From Clostridiales bacterium (lineage in GTDB: Bacteria > Bacillota > Clostridia > Christensenellales > Aristaeellaceae): DNA of 18,300 nucleotides. The DNA lies in the NCBI GenBank assembly GCA_004555535.1, contig SFHU01000055.1, forward strand, positions 1 through 18,300. The letters are read 5' to 3'. The notes beneath the pieces were generated by a model. The model saw nothing but the letters and a program-made list of their open reading frames with translations, made no database searches and was not told where the DNA came from. Position numbers and translations under genes: made by a program. Positions 7,893-14,257 of the stretch are shown here, one piece after another (the first letter of the stretch is position 1; every line of letters begins with the position of its first letter).

Positions 7893-8792
7893 TCATCCCT
7901 TGACCGCACCGAGCATCGTGCCGGAAACCAGGTATTTCTGCACGAACGGCGTGATGCAGAAGATCGGCACCGCCGCCAGCACAATGCACACATAGCGGAT
8001 CTTGAGCGTGTTCTGCGCCGCGGCCGCCGCGCCCGCCGTGCCCGCCTGCTGCAGGATCTCCGCGGAGGAGAGGATCAGGATGCGCCGCAGGAACATCTGC
8101 AGGGGCTGCAGCTCGCTCTTGCCCAGGTAAAGCATCGCGTTGAAGAAGTCGTTGTAGCGGGCCACGGCGTAGTAGAGCGTGAGCACCGCAAGCGTCGGCT
8201 TGATCAGAGGCACCGCGATATGCGTGAGCATATAGAAATCGTTCGCGCCCTCCAGCGACGCGCATTCGAACAGATCCTCCGGCACGGCCTCCATCGCTGA
8301 GCGGCAGATCATCATGTTGTAGGTGCTCAGCAGCACGGGCAGGATCATCGCCAGGCGGTTGTTGTACAGCCCCAGGCCCGTGACGACCATGTAGGTCGGA
8401 ATCAGGCCGCCGGAGAAATACATTGTGAAGGCGACGAAGAAGTTGAGCTTCCTGCGCAGGAAGAAGTGCCTGCGCGAGAGCGGATACGCCGCCAGACAGG
8501 TGAAGATCACGTTGCAGACCGTGCCGACGATCGTGTAGAAGATGCTGTTGCCGTAGGCGACCCAGAGCTGGTCGTAATTCATGACCATCCTGAAGGTGTC
8601 CAGCGAGAAGCCGACCGGAAAGAGGTAGACCTCGCCGCGGGCCACCGCCGCGCCGTCGGAGAAGGCGACCGACACGACATACAGGAACGGATACGCCGTC
8701 ACGATGACGGCCAGCGCCGCGATGATCCAGACGACGATGTCGAGCAGCTTGTCGCTGGCGCTCTGGGAACGGAAGGAATCCGGCTTTCTCAT
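7893..8792 (-). CDS. ABC sugar-transporter permease, YtcP/AraQ-like (second permease)
   Basis: Inner-membrane permease of a carbohydrate-uptake (CUT1-like) ABC transporter. The 299 residues have six hydrophobic segments, the first at about 18-42. The ATPase-contacting EAA loop lies around 177-199 (ECASLEGANDFYMLTHIAVPLIKP region, with EGA and the closing P). The C-terminus FVQKYLVSGTMLGAVKG is typical of the YtcP group. ATG 8792 has AAAGGAGGG 7 bases upstream, 14 bases after the first permease stop, so the pair is co-translated. No ATPase gene is present. CUT1 systems of this type commonly share one MsmX-like ATPase encoded elsewhere, which I infer here. Confidence 0.92.
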   Translation of the reverse strand: MRKPDSFRSQSASDKLLDIVVWIIAALAVIVTAYPFLYVVSVAFSDGAAVARGEVYLFPVGFSLDTFRMVMNYDQLWVAYGNSIFYTIVGTVCNVIFTCLAAYPLSRRHFFLRRKLNFFVAFTMYFSGGLIPTYMVVTGLGLYNNRLAMILPVLLSTYNMMICRSAMEAVPEDLFECASLEGANDFYMLTHIAVPLIKPTLAVLTLYYAVARYNDFFNAMLYLGKSELQPLQMFLRRILILSSAEILQQAGTAGAAAAAQNTLKIRYVCIVLAAVPIFCITPFVQKYLVSGTMLGAVKG

Positions 8793-8806
8793 GCGTTTTC
8801 CCTCCT

Positions 8807-9766
8807 TTACCACAGCGAGGAGCCCGTCGCCCTGCGAGAGAGGGTGTTGGACGCCACCACGAACACAAAGCCGACCACGGAATAGAACAGGCCGACAGCA
8901 GCCGCATACGAGAAGTTCTTGTTCTCGATGCCCTGCCGGTAGACGTAGGTCGAGATGACGTCGGCCGTCTCATAGACCGCCGGGCTGTACATCAGATAGA
9001 CCTTTTCAAAGCCGACATTGAGCAGGTTGCCCAGCGTCATGATCAGCAGCAGGATGATCGTGTCGGAGATCATCGGCAGGATCAGGTGGATGATCTGCTG
9101 CCAGCGGTTGGCGCCGTCCACCCGCATGGACTCGTACAGCGCCGGGTCGATGCCCATGATCGCCGCGACGAAGATGATCGAGTTGAAGCCGAAGCTCTGC
9201 CAGGAGCCGGAGATGACGTACAGCCGCCTGAACCAGCTCGGGTTGCCCATGAAGTTGATCGGCTTGCCGCCCAGCGCCTTGATGATCTGGTTGACGATGC
9301 CCGAGGAGGGCGAAAGGAAGTTCGTCATCATGCCGACCACGACCACCGTGGAGATGAAGTACGGCAGGTAGGTGATGACCTGCGCGGCCTTCGCCAGCCG
9401 CTTCTGGCGCATCTGCGTGATGCAGATGGCGAAGATGATCGGAATCGGGAAGCCGAAGATCAGGGAATAGAAGTTGAGCAAAAAGGTGTTGCGGATCAGG
9501 CGCTTGGCGAACACCGAGCCGAAGAACTGCTTGAACCACTTCAGCCCGACCCATTCACCGGTGAACACGCCGATGAAGCCGCTGCCCATCTTGAAATCCT
9601 GAAACGCCATCGTCAGGCCCGCCATCGGCAGATAGCAGAAGATGATGTAGTAGACAAATACCGGCAAAAACATCAGCAGCAGGTATCTGTCCCGCATGAC
9701 CAGCTGCCGCAGCGTCTTTTTCTCGCCCGGCGCGGCCAGGGATTGCGCGTGTTTTTCACCCTTCAA
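8807..9766 (-). CDS. ABC sugar-transporter permease, LplB-like (first permease)
   Basis: Partner permease of the uptake system, 319 residues from the chosen start. A charged N-terminus leads into the first TM (YLLLMFLPVFVYYIIFCYLP, about 28-47), followed by MAGLTMAFQDFK, a hallmark of LplB proteins. The EAA loop is near 212-233 (ESMRVDGANRW...). The C-terminal SRRATGSSLW also fits the family. The frame has no ATG before the first TM except one without RBS. TTG 9766 with AAGGGA 9 bases upstream gives the usual N-terminal length; TTG 9832 (341 residues) is the alternative and has a weaker GGGA. It is the first gene of the transporter operon, directly behind the AraC terminator. Confidence 0.9.
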   Translation of the reverse strand: MKGEKHAQSLAAPGEKKTLRQLVMRDRYLLLMFLPVFVYYIIFCYLPMAGLTMAFQDFKMGSGFIGVFTGEWVGLKWFKQFFGSVFAKRLIRNTFLLNFYSLIFGFPIPIIFAICITQMRQKRLAKAAQVITYLPYFISTVVVVGMMTNFLSPSSGIVNQIIKALGGKPINFMGNPSWFRRLYVISGSWQSFGFNSIIFVAAIMGIDPALYESMRVDGANRWQQIIHLILPMISDTIILLLIMTLGNLLNVGFEKVYLMYSPAVYETADVISTYVYRQGIENKNFSYAAAVGLFYSVVGFVFVVASNTLSRRATGSSLW

Positions 9767-9832
9767 ATTTTCACGTCCCTTCTTGTCACTCTTTGCCGAT
9801 CGGTCCTTCGTGTTATCATCATATCTGTTCAA

Positions 9833-9861
9833 AAACGATCCCGTTTGATGGCATAAGTATA
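9833..9861 (-). promoter_or_regulatory. Likely promoter/operator of the ABC transporter operon
   Basis: The minus strand shows a -10-like TATACT (9856-9861) right after the T-run of the preceding terminator, without a good -35 at normal spacing. Immediately downstream is an inverted repeat AAACG-4 bases-CGTTT (9833-9846), overlapping the expected transcription start. The missing -35 suits an activator-dependent promoter such as an AraC target. The repeat resembles LacI-family half sites and could bind a repressor. Both readings are inference. Confidence 0.4.
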
Positions 9862-9862
9862 C

Positions 9863-9925
9863 AAAAAAAAGGAGCTGGATAAGGCAAGCATCAATTTGTG
9901 CCCGCCCGTTTCCGGCTCCTTTTTT
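9863..9925 (-). terminator. Intrinsic terminator of the AraC operon
   Basis: Minus strand: AAAAAAGGAGCCGG pairs with CCAGCTCCTTTTTT (14 bp with one mismatch), with about a 33-base loop and eight T ending the stem. It lies 83-146 bases past the AraC stop. Because the stem also carries an A-run/T-run on the plus strand it could work both ways, though no plus-strand gene points at it. Confidence 0.65.
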
Positions 9926-10008
9926 GATGCATCAGCGCGCGCTCTCGTGCATCATTTTCGGCCCGATGGCCATTTGCTTCTGTAATTTCTGTGTTTTCCG
10001 GCCTGTTC

Positions 10009-11166
10009 TTATTTCCTGTAGTCGCTGGGATTCATGCCCATCACGGCCTTGAAGTTGCGCCGGAACGTCAGCAGGTTGGTAAAGCCGCATTGAAGCGCGA
10101 TCTCCTCCAGCGTGTTCTCCGTCGTCTGCAGCAGGTGCACCGCGTGCTGAATCTGCAGGTCGCGGACGCATTGCAGGAACGTCTTGCCGTAGACCTCCTT
10201 GCAGATCAGCCCGACCATCTTCGTGGAGACGCCGAAGTGCTCCGCGACGGCGTTGAGCGAGAGCGCCGGGTCGCAGAAGTTTGCCTCGATGTAGGCGCAG
10301 AGCTTCCCCTCCAGCGCGCGCTCCTCGCCCGCGTCGGGCAGCTCGCCGCGCTGGCTGATCGCGGTGGCCAGCACCGTGCGGTAATACGCGAAGATCTCCT
10401 CCAGCGTCGCCGCCTCGCGGATGCGCTCGATCTGGATGTGCGTCGTGCTCAGGTCAAAGACATCCCGCAGCGCGTTACGGATGGTCACGTGCAGCTCCTC
10501 GACCATCAGCCGCAGCTCGGAAACCGGCAGCTCCGCCTCCTGCGCGTTGCAGCGGTAGATCTCCCCGAGCATCGCCTCCAGATCGGGCAGGTTGCCCTCC
10601 TTGAGCCCGCGGACGATGCGCTTGTGCGCGTCCCTGGGGAAGTAATAGCGCCTCTGCGCCTTGTCCTGCACATCCTCGTGGAAGTACACGCTGCTGCGTC
10701 CGCCGGTCATCATCTGCCCCAGCGCCTGCTCAGCGTCCGTGCAGGCGTCGCGCAGGGCCTGAATGTCGCTCTCCAGCCGGCTCACGCCGAGGGTGACCGC
10801 GAAGCGCGGATCGTCCAGCGCCTCCACGCAGCTCTGATACATCCGGTAGAACAGGGCCTCCATGCCCTCGCCGTCGTCGCTGTTGATGATCACGAACAGG
10901 TTCTGCGCGTTCTTCGTGCAGCAGACGAGGGTGCTCTCCTCCGTGGAGAGCTCCCGGCAGGCGTGGGCGATCAGCTCCTGCGCATCCCTGAACTGCTGCG
11001 CGCTCATCTCCCCCGCGGCGACGTTGACCACGGCGACCATGAAATACGCCTTGCGCAGGCCGACAAACTGCTCGTCGGTGATCACCTCCAGCTGCTGGTG
11101 CTCCACGTCGCCGCTGAGCAGCGACTGGATCATGCCCTGCCTGGCATAGGGCGTGATCGTGATCAT
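10009..11166 (-). CDS. AraC-family transcriptional regulator (cytoplasmic part)
   Basis: Transcription factor probably controlling the adjacent sugar transporter. The 385 residues begin with a region like the cytoplasmic linker of membrane AraC regulators (YARQGMIQSLLSGDV at about 7-21) and continue through a roughly 250-residue region. The double helix-turn-helix lies at about 288-385, with LSLNAVAEHFGVSTKMVG as first HTH and EIALQCGFTNLLTFRRNFK plus PSDYRK as the AraC signature. ATG 11166 overlaps the sensor stop as ATGA; GGGAG is only 3 bases upstream, a poor RBS. The reading frame continues in sensible amino acids for about 10 codons before that ATG (VGERNGYRER). This suggests the ORF was once the C-terminal part of a single sensor-regulator, as in LplB-associated Firmicute systems. 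Confidence 0.85.
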   Translation of the reverse strand: MITITPYARQGMIQSLLSGDVEHQQLEVITDEQFVGLRKAYFMVAVVNVAAGEMSAQQFRDAQELIAHACRELSTEESTLVCCTKNAQNLFVIINSDDGEGMEALFYRMYQSCVEALDDPRFAVTLGVSRLESDIQALRDACTDAEQALGQMMTGGRSSVYFHEDVQDKAQRRYYFPRDAHKRIVRGLKEGNLPDLEAMLGEIYRCNAQEAELPVSELRLMVEELHVTIRNALRDVFDLSTTHIQIERIREAATLEEIFAYYRTVLATAISQRGELPDAGEERALEGKLCAYIEANFCDPALSLNAVAEHFGVSTKMVGLICKEVYGKTFLQCVRDLQIQHAVHLLQTTENTLEEIALQCGFTNLLTFRRNFKAVMGMNPSDYRK

Positions 11167-11723
11167 GCGCTCCCGGTAGCCGTTGCGCTCGCCGACGTGT
11201 TGCGCACGCCCAGCAGATGGCTGACCGTCGTCAGCCCGATGTACGGGCTCTCCGCCAGCGGCTGGCTTTCGCCCTCCACCGCGAGCACGGAGCCGCCCAT
11301 GTACACCCGGTTGTCCCCCGTAAACGTCAGCATGAGGTTGTAGACGTTCACATTCGCGCTCGCGCCCTTGATGCGCTTGAGCTCGTTGAGCATCCTGTAC
11401 ATCTGCATGGCGTCGATGGTGTGCCCCTCGACATACACCGTGCTCAGGATGCTGCGCGTGTTTTCGGAGGTGTTGACCGCCGCGCAGACGCTCTGCGCCG
11501 CCAGCAGCTGCCTGTCCATCATCGTCGCCCAGGAATCGGCCTTCTGCTGCATCTCCCGCTGCACGCCGCTGCGCCAGTTGGCCGAGCAGAAGCTCAGATA
11601 CAGCCCGACATACAGCGCGAGAAAGGCCGCGATGATCAGCGCATACGACAAAAACAGCCGGATGAACATCCTGCTGTGAAAATACGACGTCTCCTGCCCG
11701 TTCTCCGGTTTCCTTCTGCTCAT
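11163..11723 (-). CDS. Membrane sensor fragment of an AraC regulator (one TM plus part of extracellular domain)
   Basis: 186 residues: short basic N-terminus, one TM helix (about 22-46), then an extracytoplasmic region with the helical opening typical of dCache-like sensors (GVQREMQQKADSW, about 53-65). It stops short: the last 13 residues (NTSASATATGSA type) are low-complexity and look out of frame. Family members normally continue through the sensor domain, a second TM and into the AraC part. That second TM is absent in all frames here, so an internal deletion with frame change is the likeliest cause. ATG 11723 overlaps the esterase stop as ATGA, with GGAG 5 bases upstream. A genuine two-protein arrangement is possible but less likely. 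Confidence 0.7.
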   Translation of the reverse strand: MSRRKPENGQETSYFHSRMFIRLFLSYALIIAAFLALYVGLYLSFCSANWRSGVQREMQQKADSWATMMDRQLLAAQSVCAAVNTSENTRSILSTVYVEGHTIDAMQMYRMLNELKRIKGASANVNVYNLMLTFTGDNRVYMGGSVLAVEGESQPLAESPYIGLTTVSHLLGVRNTSASATATGSA

Positions 11724-12372
11724 CCGCGCTCCGCCCCGCTCTCTTCCATCAGCGTGAGCGCGAGGCGCGCCAGCTGCGTCGCCCCCATCAGGCACAGATG
11801 GGTGTCGTCCTGAACGCCCTCCGGGTAGTTGGGATGGCCGGGCGCCTGCCAGTTGAACAGCGCCTTGGAGCCCTCCTCCCCCAGCTCGCGCAGCAGCGCC
11901 TCCGTCGAGCGCTCCATGTCCAGCAGCCGCACGCCCCGGCGCGCCGCCAGCGCGCGCATCGCGTCCGGATAGGCGCCGTGGGTAGAGACGAGCCTGCCCT
12001 GCCCGTCAAACCGGCGGCGCGCGATGGGCGTGAGCAGCACGGGCTCCGCCCCGGCCTCCAGCGCCGCATCGATATACTGGCTCAGATACGCCGGATAGGT
12101 GTCCTCCGGCGTCGTCGCGCGCTCCGCATCCGGCTTTTCGTCGTTGTGGCCGAACTGGATCAGCAGCAGGTCGCCGGGCGCAGGCAGGGCCGGATCGCGT
12201 CCAGCCGCCCCTCGTCGATGAAGGACTTGCTCGAGCGGCCGGAGGCAGCGCAGTTGCGCACGCGGACGTGGCGGACCAGTGCGGGCAGCGCCTGGCCCCA
12301 GCCGGTTCTGGGCTCCAGCTCCGGCCCGTAATCGCACATCGTCGAATCGCCGCAGAGAAACCAGGTGGGCAT
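11720..12372 (-). pseudogene. SGNH/GDSL esterase (rhamnogalacturonan-acetylesterase-like), frameshifted
   Basis: Would be a 217-residue carbohydrate esterase removing acetyl groups from a sugar chain, without a signal peptide and so intracellular. Block I is FLCGDST with catalytic Ser10, and a GRSSKSF loop follows. After the frame change come IQFGHND (block III) and DDTHL (block V, catalytic Asp-His). The first 66 codons and the rest are in different frames. The break is near 12174, where the minus strand reads CGCCCGGCGACCTG; one extra G (CGCCCGGGCGACCTG) restores ...LRPGDLLLIQ. ATG 12372 has GGAG 6 bases upstream. It is the first gene of the control operon, and its end overlaps the sensor start, so loss of frame could also uncouple sensor translation. 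Confidence 0.85.
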
Positions 12373-12464
12373 GGTCTGCTCCGCCCCGGCAACTGTCCGG
12401 CTCAATCCATCCTCCCGAACTCCGTCCACAGGCTTTTCCCTCCGCTCCGGCGTTGCCCTGTCCA

Positions 12465-12481
12465 GGCCGCCGCATGGGGCG
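12465..12481 (+). repeat. Direct repeat copy B (17 bp), part of a GC hairpin
   Basis: GGCCGCCGCATGGGGCG, identical to the copy at 12604-12620. Here it extends into an 8-bp hairpin GCCGCCGC/GCGGCGGC with a 5-base loop. It lies in the untranslated leader of the esterase-sensor-AraC operon. Confidence 0.7.
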
Positions 12482-12554
12482 GCGGCCCTCCGCCTGTCGA
12501 CACAGGCAGATCCTTTTTATCCAATGATTCTTTCCTTCATGGATGAATTGAATG

Positions 12555-12581
12555 TTCTCTCTCCCCTTCGGGGAGAGAAAA
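12555..12581 (-). promoter_or_regulatory. Leader hairpin of the esterase-AraC operon
   Basis: Minus strand TTTTCTCTCCCC-GAA-GGGGAGAGAGAA folds into a 12-bp stem (one G-U) with a 3-base loop, about 50 bases into the predicted transcript. No T-run follows on the minus strand. Five T follow a few bases after it on the plus strand. Function unknown; it could be an attenuator component, a protein-binding site or an mRNA stabiliser. Confidence 0.45.
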
Positions 12582-12603
12582 CGCTTTTTGCCAACGGTCT
12601 GCG

Positions 12604-12620
12604 GGCCGCCGCATGGGGCG
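12604..12620 (+). repeat. Direct repeat copy A (17 bp)
   Basis: Second copy of GGCCGCCGCATGGGGCG, 139 bases from copy B. The flanks also agree apart from single differences. It lies just downstream of the predicted transcription start of the esterase-AraC operon. The 391-base gap 12373-12763 holds these repeats, hairpins and the promoter, and no gene. Confidence 0.7.
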
Positions 12621-12638
12621 ACGCCTATCAATAGACTC

Positions 12639-12668
12639 AGTATACCAGATTGCTTCCCTGGATGGCAA
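12639..12668 (-). promoter_or_regulatory. Extended -10 promoter of the esterase-sensor-AraC operon
   Basis: Minus strand -35 TTGCCA (12663-12668), 18-base spacer, -10 TATACT (12639-12644) preceded by TG-G, an extended -10. It gives a leader of about 260 bases before the esterase ATG. Confidence 0.7.
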
Positions 12669-12763
12669 TGCCTTTCTTCACGCAGCGCAGGAAACGCGGC
12701 GCTTTCCTCCAGCAATTCCGGAACAGTCGCAAAAACGCCGGAAAACAGGCCGTCAAGGCTGCG

Positions 12764-12904
12764 TTAAGGATTTTCCTTGTCCGCCGTCAGGCGGTTCAGC
12801 AGCAGGATCACGCCCATGATGAGCAGCATCACGGCGAAGATGCCGAGCATGCCCTCGACCATCAGCCCGAGCGACGTGAGAAACGCTTTCACCTGAAGTT
12901 GCAT
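12764..12904 (-). CDS. OadG-like small subunit of a sodium-pumping decarboxylase (46 residues)
   Basis: Small membrane protein, probably the gamma-type partner that holds the beta subunit in a Na+-translocating decarboxylase. It reads MQLQVKAFLTSLGLMVEGML and then a hydrophobic helix (about 20-38, GIFAVMLLIMGVILLLNRL) and a short charged tail. It is shorter than classical OadG (about 80 residues) and lacks the Pro/Ala-rich hydrophilic tail and the terminal Zn-binding residues. Very short OadG-related subunits next to OadB are known in Firmicutes. ATG 12904 has AGGAGG 8 bases upstream, 38 bases after the beta-subunit stop. Strong RBS, placement and composition make this a real gene despite its size. 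Stop is TAA. Confidence 0.8.
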   Translation of the reverse strand: MQLQVKAFLTSLGLMVEGMLGIFAVMLLIMGVILLLNRLTADKENP

Positions 12905-12942
12905 CTGTCTTTCCTCCTTTTGGTTTCATGCGCTGCGCCTGG

Positions 12943-14043
12943 TCAGAGCATCGGGCCGACCAGCGCGAGGATCAGCCCGCCGGCGATGACCGAGGCCACC
13001 TGCCCGGCGACATTCGCGCCCGCTGCCTGCATGAGGATGAAGTTGTACGGATCCTCCTCCTTGGCCATCTTCGCGATGACGCGGGAGGACATCGGGAAGG
13101 CGGAGATGCCCGCCGCGCCGATCATCGGGTTGATCTTCTTTTTGGCGAAGAGGTTGATGAGCTTGCCGAAGAGCACGCCGCCAAACGTGTCAAACATGAA
13201 GGCGATCAGGCCGAGCGCTAGGATCATCAGCGTCTGCGGGACGAGGAAGCTCTCCGCCTGCATCCGCACGGCGACCGTCAGCCCGAGCAGCAGGCTGATC
13301 AGGTTGGCCAGGATGTTCTGCGCCGCCTCCGAGAGCGAGCGCAGCACGCCGCATTCGCGCAGCAGGTTGCCGAACATCAGAAAGCCCACGAGCGCGACGG
13401 AATCCGGCGACACCAGCCCCGCGATCATCGTCACGACGATCGGGAACAGGATGCGCGTCGTGCGGCTGATTTCCCCGGACGTGTACTCCATGCGGATCAT
13501 GCGCTCCTTCTTCGTCGTCACGAGGCGGATGCAGAAGGGCTGCACGATCGGCACCAGCGCCATGTAGGAATAGGCCGCGACGATGATCGCCGCCGTGTAC
13601 CGGCTGCCGAGCACGTTGGCCACAAAGATCGAAGTCGGGCCGTCCGCCGCGCCGATGATGGCGATGGATGCGGCGTCGCGCAGCTCAAAGCCCAGCAGGC
13701 TCGCCATCGACAGCGTAAAAAAGATGCCGAACTGCGCCGCCGCGCCGAAGAGCAGCAGCTTGGGATCGGCCAGCAGCGGGCCGAAGTCGATCATTGCGCC
13801 GATGCCGATGAACAGCAGCAGCGGAAACAGCTCGTTGGCGATACCCGCCTGAAACAGCGTCTCCAGCACCTCCACCGCGCCGGAATTCGGCAGGTTGCAC
13901 AGGATGCAGCCAAAGCCCATCGGCAGCAACAGCGTCGGCTCCATCTCCCTGCGGATCGCCAGATCGATCATAACCGCGCCGATCACCCACATCACGACCA
14001 TCCCGGCGTTCAGCTCCGCGAGGTTGCCCAGAATTTTCATCAT
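12943..14043 (-). CDS. oadB: Na+-translocating carboxylic-acid decarboxylase, beta subunit
   Basis: Integral membrane subunit that couples decarboxylation of a carboxybiotin intermediate to Na+ export. The 366 residues are almost wholly hydrophobic. They carry the conserved beta-subunit blocks: GAADGPTSIF with the Na+-site aspartate (D134) and, near the C-terminus, NPMIGAAGISAFP followed by GANVAGQVAS. The acid substrate (oxaloacetate, methylmalonyl-CoA, glutaconyl-CoA or malonate) depends on the alpha subunit, which is not in the window. Nor is a biotin carrier. Start: GGAGGAGG lies 4 bases before ATG 14043 and 7 before ATG 14040, so translation may begin one codon later. It is read from its own promoter, divergent from the ferritin-like gene. 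Confidence 0.93.
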   Translation of the reverse strand: MMKILGNLAELNAGMVVMWVIGAVMIDLAIRREMEPTLLLPMGFGCILCNLPNSGAVEVLETLFQAGIANELFPLLLFIGIGAMIDFGPLLADPKLLLFGAAAQFGIFFTLSMASLLGFELRDAASIAIIGAADGPTSIFVANVLGSRYTAAIIVAAYSYMALVPIVQPFCIRLVTTKKERMIRMEYTSGEISRTTRILFPIVVTMIAGLVSPDSVALVGFLMFGNLLRECGVLRSLSEAAQNILANLISLLLGLTVAVRMQAESFLVPQTLMILALGLIAFMFDTFGGVLFGKLINLFAKKKINPMIGAAGISAFPMSSRVIAKMAKEEDPYNFILMQAAGANVAGQVASVIAGGLILALVGPML

Positions 14044-14091
14044 GTATCCTCCTCCGTTTCTCAGTCCTGCGGAATCAGTTCTGACGCTTCC

Positions 14092-14120
14092 ATTGTATTC
14101 GGCGTCGCCGATTCATGCAA
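14092..14120 (-). promoter_or_regulatory. Promoter of the decarboxylase operon with a palindrome in the spacer
   Basis: Minus strand -35 TTGCAT (14115-14120), 17-base spacer, -10 TACAAT (14092-14097). The spacer contains the perfect 11-base inverted repeat CGGCG-A-CGCCG, well placed for a repressor or MerR-like regulator. A 10-base palindrome GAATATATTC lies just upstream at 14128-14137. I could not find a convincing promoter for the divergent plus-strand gene in the same 214-base gap. Confidence 0.65.
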
Positions 14121-14257
14121 GAAGGAGGAATATATTCAATTGCTCTGTCTTTATAGACTTTCCTTGATCTATTTCTTCCGTTTTTTTGCCCTCCGCGCAT
14201 GGATTGCGCCCCGCCTGGACATCCTGTGCGGGACTGCCAGGAAAAGGAGGCATCCCG

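Noticed and set aside
12573..12590. CcpA (cre) site in the esterase-AraC leader
   Set aside because: The AAAACGCTTTT core is attractive given hprK nearby, but two to three consensus positions fail and the site overlaps the hairpin stem and the base after it. Not strong enough to list as a feature.
12720..12766. Terminator after the OadG-like gene
   Set aside because: Only a 5-bp AACGC/GCGTT stem with a 22-base loop and five T; too weak to call.
12650..13567. 305-codon plus-strand frame opposite oadB
   Set aside because: Antisense to a beta subunit with all conserved blocks and to the OadG-like gene.
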